This document shows positions 25,192 to 35,526 of a DNA stretch of 64,000 bases, piece by piece (the stretch's first letter is position 1; every line of letters starts with the position of its first letter). This DNA is from Jiangella alba. GTDB taxonomy: Bacteria; Actinomycetota; Actinomycetes; Jiangellales; Jiangellaceae. The DNA is taken from assembly GCF_900106035.1 (NCBI RefSeq), contig NZ_FNUC01000004.1, positions 1,426,001 through 1,490,000 of the forward strand, written 5' to 3'. Made by a program: the position numbers and the translations under genes. Under the pieces are notes generated by a model. The model was not told where the DNA came from, searched no databases, and saw only the letters and a list, made by a program, of their open reading frames with translations.

Positions 25192-27074
25192 GTGTCCTCC
25201 TCGCCCGGCACCAGCGTGCCGGGGATCTCGCGGGACCTGCCGCGGAACTCGGCGATGGTCTCGCCGTCGCGGTACACGGTGACGTCGCAGATGCCGGTCC
25301 GCCCGGACCGATAACGCTCGTTCGCGACGGCCAGCAGGTCGTCGCCCTCGCGGGCGGGCGCGAGGAACGTGATGTCGCCGCCCTGCGCGACGGTCCGTCG
25401 GTTGTGCGTGTTGCAGGCGACGGCGAACGCGCTGTCGGCGAGGGCGAAGATCAGGCCGCCGTGGCAGACTCCGTGCCCGTTGACCATGTCCGGCCGGACC
25501 TGCATGCGCACCACGGCGTTGCCGAGTGAGACCTGCTCGACCGTCATGCCCAGCGCCTGCGAGGCGGCGTCGGCCGCCCACATCGCGTCGGCGGATCGCC
25601 GTGCCGGCTCGGCGCCGTCGTCCTCGGCGCCGTCCTCGGCGGACGTGCGGCCGCGCAGCTGCCGGGAGACCCGGTAGCGGCCGGGGTCCTCGGCGGCGGC
25701 CAGTGCGTCCAGGACGCCGGCGACCCACTGCCAGCCCAGCGCGGCGCCCCACTCGTACGGCCCGCGCGGGTAGTTCACGCCCAGCCGCATCGCGGTGTCG
25801 ACGTCCTCGGCCGTGGCGACGCCCGAGTCGACGGCGTCGGCGGCCGCCGCGGCCAGTGTCGCCACCGTCCGGGCCACCACCAGGCCGGGGGTGTCCGGCA
25901 GCACGGTGACGGCGTAGCCGAGGCCCTGCAGGTAGCCGACGGCGGCCTCGACGTGCTCCTTCGGCGCGTGCTCCGGCGCTGCGACGCCGACCCGCGTCGC
26001 GCCGGCGTCCAGCGCCAGGTCGACCAGCACGACCGTCTGCGGTCCACCGCCGGTGTGCTGCGCCGCGGTGCGTCCGTCGGTGAGCCGCAGCGAGACCTCG
26101 CCGGTGCCGAGCTGCCATCCCGGCGCGGACGGGTCGAACCCACAGGCACCGGCCCACGCGGCCGGTGCGACGGTGACGGGGTCGGCCGTCGACGGCTCCG
26201 GGCGGAGCTCGTCGGCGGGGTAGATGCCGCCGCCGGTCTTGCGGCCCAGCCGCCCGTCGGCGACCAGCCGCTCCTGCAGCACCGACGGCGTGAAGCGCGG
26301 GTCGCGGCCGAACGCCTCCCATACCGACCGGCTGACCGCGAGGTTGACGTCGTGGCCGATGAGGTCGGCCAGCTCGAACGGGCCCATCCGGAAGCCGCCG
26401 GACTCGCGCAGCAGCGCGTCGACCGTCGCGGCGTCGACCTGGCCGGACTCCAGCAGCCGGAACGCCTCGCCGTAGAACGGCCGGGCCACCCGGTTGACGA
26501 TGAAGCCGGGCGTCGACGCCGCCCGCACCGGCGTCTTGTCCCAGGCCAGCGCGGTGGCCACCAGGACGTCGGCCACCGCGGCGTCGGTGTGCTCCGCACT
26601 GACCACCTCGACCAGCGGCAGCAGCGGCGCGGGGTTGAAGAAGTGCAGCCCGGCGAAGCGGCCCGGGTGGGCCAGCTCGGCGGCGATCGCGTCGACCGAC
26701 AGCGACGACGTGTTCGTGGCCAGCACCGTGCCGGGCCCGCAGACCGCCTCCAGCCCGGCGAACAGCGCCCGTTTGACCTCGAGATCCTCGACGACGGCCT
26801 CGATCACCAGCCCGCAGCCGGCGAGGTCGTCCAGCGCGGCGACGGCGTGCAGCCGGCTCGCGGCGTCCTCGGCCTCCTCGGCGAGCAGCCGGCCCTTGTC
26901 GACCGCGCGGGCCAGCCGCTGGAAGACCGCGTCGACGGCGGCCTCGGCGGCGCCGCTGGCCGCGTCGTACACCCGCACCTCGTGCCCGGCGGCCGCGGCC
27001 ACCTGGGCGATGCCGGCGCCCATGGTCCCGGCGCCGACGACGCCGACGGGTACCGAACGAGCGATCGCGTCCAT
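25188..27074 (-). CDS. Fused 3-hydroxyacyl-CoA dehydrogenase / PaaI-type thioesterase
   Basis: One uninterrupted 628-residue frame from ATG at 27074 (an alternative ATG lies 7 codons upstream). Residues about 8-190 are the NAD-binding domain ([45 protein letters not shown]) and about 190-290 the first C-terminal domain. A degenerate middle and a second 3HCDH_C domain ([15 protein letters not shown]) follow, to about 480. After an acidic linker ([17 protein letters not shown]) comes a complete hotdog thioesterase (about 500-628) with [22 protein letters not shown]. Separate PaaH/PaaC and PaaI proteins catalyse these steps in other bacteria. Operon with the thiolase. Confidence 0.88.
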
Positions 27075-27170
27075 GCTTCGAGTGTCTCCCCTCATGGACG
27101 GGCAGCGGGTGGCTGTGACAGAGTAGAGCCAACTGGGCGTTAGTTTGTCACATGCTGTGGAGGTCCCGCG

Positions 27171-28850
27171 ATGGCGCTGGGCAGTCTGATCGATCGGCAC
27201 CGCGACCTCCTCGGCCGGGCCGAGGCCGCCATCGGCGAGCGGACGTTCTTCTCCGCCTACCCCGAGTCGCCGAGTCCGCGAGTGTACGGCGAGACCGCGG
27301 CCGCCGAGGGGCAGGCCGCGCACGAGGCGCACCTCGGCGCCGACTTCCCGCTGCGCACGCCCGGCGCCGACGGCACCGTCGCCACCGAGACCAGCCCGTT
27401 CGGGCCCGAGCTCGGCGTCCGCTACCCGCGGGTGCCGGCCACCGACGACGCGGTCTCGACGCTGCTGGGCGCGGCCCAGGCCGCCATCCCGGCCTGGCGC
27501 GACGCCGGCGCCGACGGCCGCGCGGCCGTCTGCCTCGAGGTGCTGTCGCGGCTGCACGCGCGCATCTTCGAGCTGGCCCAGGCGGTCATGCACACCTCCG
27601 GCCAGGCGTTCGTCATGGCCTTCCAGGCCGGCGGCGCGCACGCGCTCGACCGCGCGCTGGAGGCGGTGGCGTACGCGCACGCCGAGCAGGCCCGCATCCC
27701 CGGCGAGGTGCTGTGGGAGAAGCCGGCCAAGGGCGAGCCGCTGCGCATGACGAAGACCTTCCACGTGGTGCCCCGCGGCGTCGCGCTGGTCATCGGCTGC
27801 AACACGTTCCCGACCTGGAACTCCTGGCCCGGCCTGTTCGCGTCGCTGGCCACCGGCAACGCCGTCGTCGTCAAGCCGCACCCGAACGCCGTCCTGCCGC
27901 TGGCCATCACCGTGGCGACGATCCGCGAGGTGCTCGAGGAGTACGGCTTCGACCCCGACCTCGTCACGCTGGCCGCCGAGGACCCGGCCGACCGGCTGGC
28001 CGCGGTGCTCGCCGTCCGGCCCGAGGTGCGCGTCATCGACTTCACCGGCTCCACGGCGTTCGGCGACTGGCTCGAGCAGCACGCCCGCCAGGCCGTTGTG
28101 TTCACCGAGAAGGCCGGGCTGAACACCGTCGTCGTCGACTCCACCGACGACCTCCAGGGCCTGGTGAACAACCTCGCGTTCTCGCTCAGCCTCTACACCG
28201 GGCAGATGTGCACGGCGCCGCAGAACGTGTTCGTCCCGCGCGACGGCGTCCTCACCGACCAGGGCAGGGTGACGTTCGACGGGTTCGGCCAGGCGCTGGC
28301 CGGCGCCATCGACAAGCTGCTCGGAGACGACGCCCGCGCGGTCGAGATCCTCGGCGCGGTGGTCAACGACGGCGTCCGCGACCGCGTCGACGCCACGGCC
28401 GGCGACACCGGCGTCGTCCTGACGGCCCGCACGATCCAGCACCCGGCCTGGCCCGGCGCCACCGTGCGCACGCCCGCCGTCGTCGCCGTCGACATCGCCG
28501 ACGAGGCCCGCTACTCGGCCGAGTGCTTCGGCCCGGTCTCGTTCCTCATCGCCGCCGACTCCACGGCCCAGGCGCTGGACCGCTTCGCCTCGTCCGTCCG
28601 CGAGCACGGCGGCATGACGGCGTCGGTCTACTCCACCGACCCGGCGGTGCTGGACGCCGCCGAACAGGCCGCCGTCGAGGCCGGCGTGCCGCTGTCGATC
28701 AACCTCACCGGCGGAGTCTTCGTCAACCAGTCGGCCGCGTTCTCCGACTTCCACGGCACCGGCGCGAACCCGGCCGCGAACGCGAGCCTCACCGACGCCG
28801 CGTTCGTGGCCTCGCGGTTCCGGGTGGTCGCCGCACGCCGGCACGCCTGA
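27171..28850 (+). CDS. paaN: Phenylacetic acid degradation protein PaaN (aldehyde dehydrogenase family)
   Basis: A 559-residue aldehyde-dehydrogenase-fold protein of the PaaN type. The N-terminal half has TPGADGTVATETSPFGPELG, the core has ALVIGCNTFPTWNSWPG, DFTGSTAFGDWLE and the catalytic Cys in LYTGQMCTAPQN, and the end has NQSAAFSDFHGTGANPAAN. Actinobacterial phenylacetate loci use PaaN in aldehyde oxidation after ring opening. It is divergent from the dehydrogenase-thioesterase/thiolase operon across a 96-bp promoter region. The monooxygenase genes paaABCDE are not in this window, so this is either a satellite cluster or one used for another acyl-CoA route. Confidence 0.85.
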   Translation: MALGSLIDRHRDLLGRAEAAIGERTFFSAYPESPSPRVYGETAAAEGQAAHEAHLGADFPLRTPGADGTVATETSPFGPELGVRYPRVPATDDAVSTLLGAAQAAIPAWRDAGADGRAAVCLEVLSRLHARIFELAQAVMHTSGQAFVMAFQAGGAHALDRALEAVAYAHAEQARIPGEVLWEKPAKGEPLRMTKTFHVVPRGVALVIGCNTFPTWNSWPGLFASLATGNAVVVKPHPNAVLPLAITVATIREVLEEYGFDPDLVTLAAEDPADRLAAVLAVRPEVRVIDFTGSTAFGDWLEQHARQAVVFTEKAGLNTVVVDSTDDLQGLVNNLAFSLSLYTGQMCTAPQNVFVPRDGVLTDQGRVTFDGFGQALAGAIDKLLGDDARAVEILGAVVNDGVRDRVDATAGDTGVVLTARTIQHPAWPGATVRTPAVVAVDIADEARYSAECFGPVSFLIAADSTAQALDRFASSVREHGGMTASVYSTDPAVLDAAEQAAVEAGVPLSINLTGGVFVNQSAAFSDFHGTGANPAANASLTDAAFVASRFRVVAARRHA

Positions 28851-28936
28851 GCTGTTCGTGCCGCATCTCACACCCGCCGGAGCGGCGTGACGTAATCGTT
28901 ACGGCGAAGTTGCCGATGGGCTCTTGCATTTTTCGA

Positions 28937-28952
28937 GCGTAAACGTTTTCGT
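28937..28952. promoter_or_regulatory. LacI-type operator upstream of the sugar importer
   Basis: GCGTAAACGTTTTCGT contains the symmetrical core AAACGTTT (28941-28948) with a central CG, the pattern recognised by LacI/GalR regulators. It lies about 75 bp before the solute-binding-protein gene. A second inverted motif, CGTAA-TCG-TTACG, lies at 28891-28903. The LacI gene at the end of the operon is the likely binder. Confidence 0.55.
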
Positions 28953-29026
28953 TCAGGCACTGGAACACCCATGGGATCCGAGCGGCAGATGCTCGGACCG
29001 GTCCCTGCTGGGAGGGAGACAGACAC

Positions 29027-30394
29027 ATGGCGATGAGCAGCGCCCGTAAGGGATGGGCGGCTGTCGGCCTGGCTGCAAGCGTGTCGCTCGTCCTGGCCGC
29101 ATGCGGCGGCGACGACGGCGACGACGACACCGCGGGCGGCGGCGACACTGGCGGCGGTGGGGGCGACTGCGCCTTCGCCGACGAGTACGGCGACGAGCTC
29201 GACGGCACCTCGGTGACCGTCTACAGCACCATCGTCCCGCCGGAGGACGCGCCGCTCGAGGCGTCCTTCGACACGTTCGAAGAGTGCACCGGCATGACGG
29301 TCGTCTACGAGGGCTCGGACGAGTTCGAGGCCCAGCTGCCCGTGCGCATTCAGGGTGGGTCGCCGCCCGACCTGGCGATCATTCCGCAGCCCGGTCTGCT
29401 GGCCACGCTGGTCAACGACTTCGACGCCGTCATCCCGGTGCCGGACGACGCCCGGGCCAACGTCGAGGCGTCGTTCGACCCGTCGTGGATCGAGTACGGC
29501 ACCGTCAACGACACGTACTACGGCACCCCGTTCGGCGCGAACGTGAAGTCGTTCGTCTGGTACTCGCCGTCCTCGTTCGAGGAGCACGGCTACGAGGTGC
29601 CGGAGACGTGGGACGACATGATCGCGCTGTCCGACCAGATCGTCGCCGACGGCGGCATGCCCTGGTGCGCCGGCTTCGGCTCCGGCGACGCCACCGGCTG
29701 GCCGGGCACCGACTGGGTCGAGGAGGTCATGCTCCGCACCGCCGGTCCGGACGTCTACGACCAGTGGTACAAGCACGAGATCCCGTTCAACGACCCGCAG
29801 GTCGTCACCGCGTTCGACACGGTGGGCGACGTCCTGAAGAACGACCAGTACGTCAACGGCGGCCTGGGCGACGTGTCCAGCATCGCCACCACCCGGTTCG
29901 AGGACGGCGGCCTGCCGATCCTGCAGGACCAGTGCTTCATGCACCACCAGGCCTCGTTCTACCAGGCCAACTGGGGTGACGGCGTCGAGGTCGCCGAGGA
30001 CGGCGACGTGTTCGCGTTCTACCTGCCGGGCATCGACCCCGCGCAGGGCAACCCGGTGCTGGGCGGCGGCGAGTTCGTCGCGGCGTTCACCGAGCGTCCG
30101 GAGGTCCAGGCCTTCCAGACCTACCTGTCCAGCGACCACTGGCACGCCGAGCGGGCCAGCAAGGGCAACTTCGTGTCGGCCAACAAGACCGTGCCGGTCG
30201 ACGCGTACGACAGCCCGGTCAACCAGCTGTCGGCGGAGATCATCCAGGACCCCGAGGCGGTGTTCCGGTTCGACGCCTCGGACCTGATGCCGGCCGAGGT
30301 CGGGACCGTCGCGTTCTGGACCGGGATGGTCAACTGGATCACCGGCGCCAGCACCCAGGAGACGGTCGACGCGATCGAAGACGCCTGGCCGTAA
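29027..30394 (+). CDS. Carbohydrate ABC transporter substrate-binding lipoprotein
   Basis: A 455-residue protein with a lipoprotein signal (SLVLAACGGDD; lipobox LAAC) and an acidic Gly-rich linker. The mature part has the two-lobe family 1 pattern: VTVYSTIVPPEDAPLEASFD, RIQGGSPPDLAIIPQPG, PFGANVKSFVWYSPSSFEEHGYEVPETWDDMIAL. It resembles AglE-type alpha-glucoside binding proteins. It is first of four genes with two permeases and a LacI regulator. No ATPase is encoded, so a shared ATPase such as MsiK must energise it. ATG at 29027 follows GGGAGGGAG; a second ATG two codons later is possible. Confidence 0.88.
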   Translation: MAMSSARKGWAAVGLAASVSLVLAACGGDDGDDDTAGGGDTGGGGGDCAFADEYGDELDGTSVTVYSTIVPPEDAPLEASFDTFEECTGMTVVYEGSDEFEAQLPVRIQGGSPPDLAIIPQPGLLATLVNDFDAVIPVPDDARANVEASFDPSWIEYGTVNDTYYGTPFGANVKSFVWYSPSSFEEHGYEVPETWDDMIALSDQIVADGGMPWCAGFGSGDATGWPGTDWVEEVMLRTAGPDVYDQWYKHEIPFNDPQVVTAFDTVGDVLKNDQYVNGGLGDVSSIATTRFEDGGLPILQDQCFMHHQASFYQANWGDGVEVAEDGDVFAFYLPGIDPAQGNPVLGGGEFVAAFTERPEVQAFQTYLSSDHWHAERASKGNFVSANKTVPVDAYDSPVNQLSAEIIQDPEAVFRFDASDLMPAEVGTVAFWTGMVNWITGASTQETVDAIEDAWP

Positions 30395-30404
30395 GGGAAC
30401 GACG

Positions 30405-30437
30405 TGTGGGCGAGCGGAGGCCATCCGCTCGCCCACA
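30405..30437 (+). terminator. Intercistronic hairpin between binding protein and permeases
   Basis: A perfect 14-bp stem (TGTGGGCGAGCGGA, 30405-30418, with 30424-30437) and a 5-nt loop lie 10 bp after the binding-protein stop. Such hairpins stabilise or partly terminate the message so that the binding protein is made in excess over the permeases. Confidence 0.75.
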
Positions 30438-30471
30438 TCTCCCTGTCCTCCGCATCTCGAGGTGGTGACAC

Positions 30472-31437
30472 GTGGACAACTACGAGAAGCTCGGCCAGAT
30501 GCTCCTGGCGATCGCCCTGTTCGTCGCGTTGATGGGCGTGATCCTGCTGGTCACCGGCCGGGCCAGGCGCCGTGCCGACCTCTGGCAGGCGCTGGCGTTC
30601 GTGGCGCCGGCGCTGCTGCTCCTGATCGTCGGGCTGGTCTACCCGGCCATCCGGACGGGCTATCAGTCGTTCTTCGACCGCACGAGTGAGAACTTCGTCG
30701 GTCTCGACAACTACGACTTCGTCTTCACCAACGACGCGATGATCACGGTGCTGCGCAACACCGCGATCTGGGTGTTCCTGACGCCCCTCCTGTCGACGTT
30801 CATCGGACTGATCTACGCCGTCCTCGTCGACCGCAGCCGCGTCGAGGCCGCCGCCAAGGCGGTCATCTTCCTGCCGATGGCCATCTCGCTGGTCGGGGCG
30901 TCGATCATCTGGAAGTTCGTCTACGAGTACCGGCCCGACCAGCAGAACATCGAGCAGATCGGCCTGGTCAACCAAGTGCTCGTCTGGGTCGGCGCGGAAC
31001 CACGGCAGTTCCTCATCGGCGAACCGTGGAACACCCTGTTCCTCATCGTGATCATGGTGTGGGTCCAGGCCGGCTTCGCGATGACGGTCCTCGCGGCGGC
31101 CATCAAGGCGATCCCGTCGGACATCACCGAGGCGGCCCAGCTCGACGGCCTCACCGGCGTGCGGATGTTCCGCTACATCACGGTGCCGAGCATCAGGCCG
31201 GCGCTGGTGGTCGTGCTGACGACGATCGCGATCGGCACGCTCAAGGTCTTCGACATCGTCCGGACCATGACCGGCGGCCAGTTCGGTACCAGCGTCATCT
31301 CCTACGAGTTCTACACGCAGGGCTTCCGGACGCTGAACACCGGCATCGCGTCGTCGCTGGCCGTGGTGCTGTTCGTGCTGGTGGTGCCGATCGTCGTCTA
31401 CAACGTCCGGCAGATGCGAAAGGCGGAGTACCGATGA
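30472..31437 (+). CDS. Sugar ABC transporter permease (MalF/AglF-like)
   Basis: A 321-residue membrane protein with about eight hydrophobic segments, two of them in an N-terminal extension (LLAIALFVALMGVILLV; ALAFVAPALLLLIVGLV). The EAA coupling motif is EAAQLDGLTGVRMFRYITVP near residue 222. The GTG at 30472 follows GAGGTGG. The extension before the usual first segment is typical of AglF-type permeases. It pairs with the next permease, with start and stop overlapping by 4 bp. Confidence 0.88.
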   Translation: MDNYEKLGQMLLAIALFVALMGVILLVTGRARRRADLWQALAFVAPALLLLIVGLVYPAIRTGYQSFFDRTSENFVGLDNYDFVFTNDAMITVLRNTAIWVFLTPLLSTFIGLIYAVLVDRSRVEAAAKAVIFLPMAISLVGASIIWKFVYEYRPDQQNIEQIGLVNQVLVWVGAEPRQFLIGEPWNTLFLIVIMVWVQAGFAMTVLAAAIKAIPSDITEAAQLDGLTGVRMFRYITVPSIRPALVVVLTTIAIGTLKVFDIVRTMTGGQFGTSVISYEFYTQGFRTLNTGIASSLAVVLFVLVVPIVVYNVRQMRKAEYR

Positions 31438-32357
31438 GCGGCGCCGTCATCCCGACCCCGGCCGTCCAGGAGGAGCTCGCGGGCGTCGAGCCGGCCACCA
31501 TCTCCGGCCGGGCCCGCAAGCGGCTGACGTCGCGCTGGGCCTCGCTCGCCGCGCTGGTCATCGCGGTGCTGTGGACCATCCCGACGTTCGGCCTGCTGCT
31601 GACGTCGTTCCGGCCCGAGCAGTCGCTGAAGACCACCGGCTGGTGGACCTGGTTCACCAACCCGGAACTGACCCTCGCAAACTACGACGAGGTGCTCTAC
31701 GGCGGCACCGCGCTGTCGACGTACTTCGTCAACTCGATCGTCATCACGATCCCGTCGGTGATCATCCCGGTGACGATCGCGTGCCTCGCGGCGTACGCGT
31801 TCGCGTGGATGCGCTTCCCGTACCGCGACACCCTGTTCGTCGCGGTGTTCGCGCTGCAGATCGTGCCGCTGCAGATCGCGCTGATCCCGCTGCTGAAGAT
31901 GTACGTCGACACCGGCCTGCACGGCGGCGGGTCGTTCTGGCCGCTGTGGATCTCGCACACGATCTTCGCGCTGCCACTGGCGATCTTCCTGCTGCACAAC
32001 TTCTTCAAGGAGGTGCCGTCGGAGCTGGTCGAGGCGGCCCGGGTCGACGGCGCGGGACACGTCACGATCTTCCTGCGCATCATGCTGCCGCTGGTCACAC
32101 CGGCGATCGCCGCCTTCGGCATCTTCCAGTTCCTGTGGGTCTGGAACGACCTGCTGGTCGCGGTCACGATGGTCGGCGGCACCCGGGACGTCGCGCCGCT
32201 GACGGCCCGCATCGCCGAGCTGTCCGGCAGCCAGGGCACGGAATGGCACCTGCTCGCGGCGGGCGCGTTCGTGTCGATGGTCATCCCGGTGATCGTGTTC
32301 CTGTCGCTGCAGCGGTACTTCGTCCGCGGATTGCTCGCGGGTAGCGTCAAGGGGTGA
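31434..32357 (+). CDS. Sugar ABC transporter permease (MalG/AglG-like)
   Basis: A 307-residue permease with six membrane segments. The EAA motif is EAARVDGAGHVTIFLRIMLPLVTPA near residue 200, and the GLLLTSFRPEQSLKTTGWW opening after segment one is typical of MalG homologues. The ATG overlaps the stop of the partner permease (ATGA). It forms the membrane channel of the importer with the preceding gene. Confidence 0.9.
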   Translation: MSGAVIPTPAVQEELAGVEPATISGRARKRLTSRWASLAALVIAVLWTIPTFGLLLTSFRPEQSLKTTGWWTWFTNPELTLANYDEVLYGGTALSTYFVNSIVITIPSVIIPVTIACLAAYAFAWMRFPYRDTLFVAVFALQIVPLQIALIPLLKMYVDTGLHGGGSFWPLWISHTIFALPLAIFLLHNFFKEVPSELVEAARVDGAGHVTIFLRIMLPLVTPAIAAFGIFQFLWVWNDLLVAVTMVGGTRDVAPLTARIAELSGSQGTEWHLLAAGAFVSMVIPVIVFLSLQRYFVRGLLAGSVKG

Positions 32358-32391
32358 CCCTGGACCACTCCGCGGCCGAGAGAACTCAGCG

Positions 32392-33405
32392 ATGACAGGA
32401 ATCGTCGACGTCGCCGCCCGGGCCGGGGTCTCGGTGGCGACGGTGTCGCGGGCCCTGCGCGGGCTGCCGGGGGTGTCCGCCGCCACCCGGCAGCTCGTGC
32501 AGGACATCGCGGCCGAGCTGGGTTACGTCGCGTCGCCCAGCGCGGCCGGCCTGCCCACCGGCCGCACGGGCGCCGTCGCCGTCGTGTCGCCGGTGGCCCG
32601 CGGCTGGTACTTCACCGCCGTCCTCGAGGGCGCTCAGGAAGTGCTGGCGCAGCACGGTTACGACGTCCTGCGCTACGACCTGTCCGAGGTCGAGACCAAC
32701 CGGCGCAAGGTCTTCGACACCCAGCTGCTGCGCAAGCGGGCCGACGCGCTGCTCATCATGAGCCTGCCGCTGGACGCCGACGAGGTCGCCGCGCTGCACG
32801 CCATGCACCGTCCGGTCATGGTGGTCGGGCCGATCGTGCCGGGCATCCCGACCGTCCGCGTCGACGACGTCGAGGTGGGCCGGCAGGCGACCCGCCACCT
32901 GGTCGAGCTGGGCCACCGCAGCATCGGCTTCGCCGGCGGCGACCCCGACGACCATCTCGGCTTCCCGGTCTCGCCGGACCGCCGGCTCGGCTACGCCGAG
33001 GTGCTGCGCGCGGCCGGGATCGAGCCCGACCCGCGGCTCACGGTGCCGGCCAAGTTCACCGTCGAGGCCGGCATCGCCGCGTACGAGGAGCTGGCCGCCC
33101 GCGGCGTCCGGCCGACGGCGGTGTTCGCGGTCTCCGACGAGGTCGCGATGGGCATCATGTACGCCGCCCGCCACGACGGCGTCCGGGTACCCGAGGACCT
33201 CTCCGTCGTCGGCGTCGACGACCACGACCTGTCCTGGCTGTTCGGCCTGTGCACGGTCGCCCAGGACGTGCGCCAGGAGGGCCGGCTGGCGGCGACGGCG
33301 CTGGTCGAGCGGCTGCGCTCCGGCGTCGACACCGAGCCGTCGGTCACCACCGTCCCGACCCGGCTGATCGTCCGCACGAGCACCGCGCCGCCGCTACGTA
33401 GGTAG
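32392..33405 (+). CDS. LacI-family transcriptional regulator
   Basis: A 337-residue protein. The HTH and hinge are at 3-60 (IVDVAARAGVSVATVSRALRGLPGVS); the periplasmic-binding-like sensor domain includes VRVDDVEVGRQATRHLVELGHRSIGFAGG and FAVSDEVAMGIMYAARHDG. It lies 34 bp after the permeases and is probably co-transcribed with them, binding the AAACGTTT-centred site at 28937-28952 as a sugar-responsive repressor. No glycoside hydrolase is adjacent, so the inducing sugar cannot be named. Confidence 0.9.
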   Translation: MTGIVDVAARAGVSVATVSRALRGLPGVSAATRQLVQDIAAELGYVASPSAAGLPTGRTGAVAVVSPVARGWYFTAVLEGAQEVLAQHGYDVLRYDLSEVETNRRKVFDTQLLRKRADALLIMSLPLDADEVAALHAMHRPVMVVGPIVPGIPTVRVDDVEVGRQATRHLVELGHRSIGFAGGDPDDHLGFPVSPDRRLGYAEVLRAAGIEPDPRLTVPAKFTVEAGIAAYEELAARGVRPTAVFAVSDEVAMGIMYAARHDGVRVPEDLSVVGVDDHDLSWLFGLCTVAQDVRQEGRLAATALVERLRSGVDTEPSVTTVPTRLIVRTSTAPPLRR

Positions 33406-33445
33406 ACCTGTCAGGACGCCTCATTCCCGTGATAGGTAAGAAACC

Positions 33446-35509
33446 GTGACACAGACCACGCCGGAGACCCCGGACCTCCCACCCACTCCGTTCCACGACC
33501 TGGACGCCTATGTGGCCCTGCCGCGCACCGGCGGGCTGGCGCTGTCACCCGACGGCCGCCGCCTGGTCACCGCGGTGTCGACGCTGAGCCCCGACAGCAC
33601 GAAGTACGTCACCGCGCTGTGGGAGGTCGACCCCGCCGGCGAGCGTCCGGCCCGCCGGCTGACCCGCAGCGCCAAGGGCGAGAGCGGCGCCGCCTTCCTG
33701 CCCGACGGCTCGCTGCTGTTCGGCTCCGGGCGCCCCGACCCGTCGGCCAAGGACGACGACGAGGTCCCGCTGCTCTGGCTGTTGCCGGCCGAGGGCGGCG
33801 AGGCGCGCGTCGTCGCGAAGCGGCCCGGCGGCGTCGGCGGCGTGGTCGTGGCGCGCGAGTCCGGCACCGTCGTGGTCGCCTCCAGCACCTTCCCCTCGTC
33901 GACCGACACCGAGTCCGAGGAGAAGCGGCGCAAGGAGCGCAAGGAGAAGAAGGTCGCCGCGATCCTGCACGAGCGCTACCCGGTGCGGTACTGGGACCAC
34001 GACCTCGGGCCCGACGCGCCCCGGCTGTTCGCCGGCGTCCTGGGCGACGGCGAGTCCCCGCTCGACGACCCCCGGGTCGAGCTGCGCGACCTCACCCCCG
34101 ACGCCGGCCGGTCGCTCGACTCCGCCGCCTACGACGTCAGCGCCGACGGCAGCACCGTCGTCACGGTGTGGAACGTGCCCGAGCGTGGCGGGTTCCGTCA
34201 GTCGCTGGCGCTGATCGACGTCGCGACCGGTGAGCGGCGGCTGCTGGCCGACGACGCCGACTTCGACTTCGAGGCGCCGAAGTTCGCCCCCGACGGCGTC
34301 AGCGTCGCGGCCGTCAAGGGCCGCCGCTCCACGCCGGACGAGCCGGTCGACCAGGAACTGGTGGTCATCACCGTCGCCGACGGCGCCACCCGGTCGCTCA
34401 CCGCCGACTGGGACCGCTGGCCGGGCGTCCCGGTGTGGACGCCCGACGGCGCGGCCATCCTGTTCGCCTCCGACGACGACGGCCGGTCGCCGATCTTCCG
34501 GGCCGACCTCGCCAGCGGCGAGATCACCCGCATCACCGCCGACGACTACGCCTACTCCGACCTCGTCGTCTCGCCCGACGGCCAGACCCTCTACGCGCTG
34601 CGCACGTCGTACCTCGAGCCGCCGCGCCCGGTCCGGCTGTCCGCGACCGCCGCCCGGCAGGACTCCCAGCCGCTGCCGGCGCCCGCGCCCGTCCCCGCGC
34701 TGCCCGGCACCCTCACCGAGCTCGACACCACCGCCGCCGACGGCGTGCGGGTGCGGGCCTGGCTGGCGCTGCCCGACGGCGCGTCGGCGACCAGCCCGGC
34801 GCCGCTGCTGCTGTGGATCCACGGCGGCCCGCTCGGGTCGTGGAACGCGTGGTCGTGGCGGTGGAACCCGTGGCTCGCGGTCGCCCAGGGCTACGCGGTC
34901 CTGCTGCCCGACCCCGCTCTGTCGACCGGCTACGGCCTCGACTTCATCCGCCGCGGCTGGGGCGCCTGGGGCAAGGCCCCGTTCACCGACCTCATGGCCA
35001 TCACCGACGCCGCCGTCGCCCGCGACGACGTCGACGACACCCGCACCGCCGCCATGGGCGGCTCGTTCGGCGGCTACATGGCCAACTGGGTGGCCGGCAA
35101 CACCGACCGCTTCGACGCCATCGTCACCCACGCCAGCCTCTGGGCGCTCGACCAGTTCGGCCCGACCACCGACGCCGCCTTCTACTGGGTCAAGGAGATG
35201 TCGGCCGAGATGGCCGCGGCGAACTCGCCGCACAACCACGTCGACTCCATCACCACCCCCATGCTCGTCATCCACGGCGACCGCGACTACCGCGTCCCGA
35301 TCGGCGAGGCGCTGCGGCTCTGGTTCGAGATCGCCTCCCGCGCCCAGGGCGAGGACGGCGAGATGCCGCACAAGTTCCTCTACTACCCCGACGAGAACCA
35401 CTGGATCCTCACCCCGCAGCACGCGAAGGTCTGGTACCAGACGGTGTTCGCCTTCCTCGCGCACAACGTGCTGGGCAAGGACTGGGAGACGCCGGCCATC
35501 CTCACCTGA
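33446..35509 (+). CDS. S9 family prolyl-oligopeptidase-type serine peptidase
   Basis: A 687-residue protein from GTG at 33446. The N-terminal part (about 20-400) is a beta-propeller with repeated SPDGRRL/APDGVSV/TPDGAAILFASDDDG blades. The C-terminal alpha/beta hydrolase has oxyanion segment LLLWIHGGPLGSWN, nucleophile Ser in AAMGGSFGGYMANW, Asp in VIHGDRDYRVP and His in DENHWI. No signal peptide, so it is cytoplasmic; family members are acylaminoacyl or oligopeptidases. A charged run (EEKRRKERKEKK) near residue 160 sits in a propeller loop. Confidence 0.9.
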   Translation: MTQTTPETPDLPPTPFHDLDAYVALPRTGGLALSPDGRRLVTAVSTLSPDSTKYVTALWEVDPAGERPARRLTRSAKGESGAAFLPDGSLLFGSGRPDPSAKDDDEVPLLWLLPAEGGEARVVAKRPGGVGGVVVARESGTVVVASSTFPSSTDTESEEKRRKERKEKKVAAILHERYPVRYWDHDLGPDAPRLFAGVLGDGESPLDDPRVELRDLTPDAGRSLDSAAYDVSADGSTVVTVWNVPERGGFRQSLALIDVATGERRLLADDADFDFEAPKFAPDGVSVAAVKGRRSTPDEPVDQELVVITVADGATRSLTADWDRWPGVPVWTPDGAAILFASDDDGRSPIFRADLASGEITRITADDYAYSDLVVSPDGQTLYALRTSYLEPPRPVRLSATAARQDSQPLPAPAPVPALPGTLTELDTTAADGVRVRAWLALPDGASATSPAPLLLWIHGGPLGSWNAWSWRWNPWLAVAQGYAVLLPDPALSTGYGLDFIRRGWGAWGKAPFTDLMAITDAAVARDDVDDTRTAAMGGSFGGYMANWVAGNTDRFDAIVTHASLWALDQFGPTTDAAFYWVKEMSAEMAAANSPHNHVDSITTPMLVIHGDRDYRVPIGEALRLWFEIASRAQGEDGEMPHKFLYYPDENHWILTPQHAKVWYQTVFAFLAHNVLGKDWETPAILT

Positions 35510-35526
35510 CCGCGCACAATGGACCC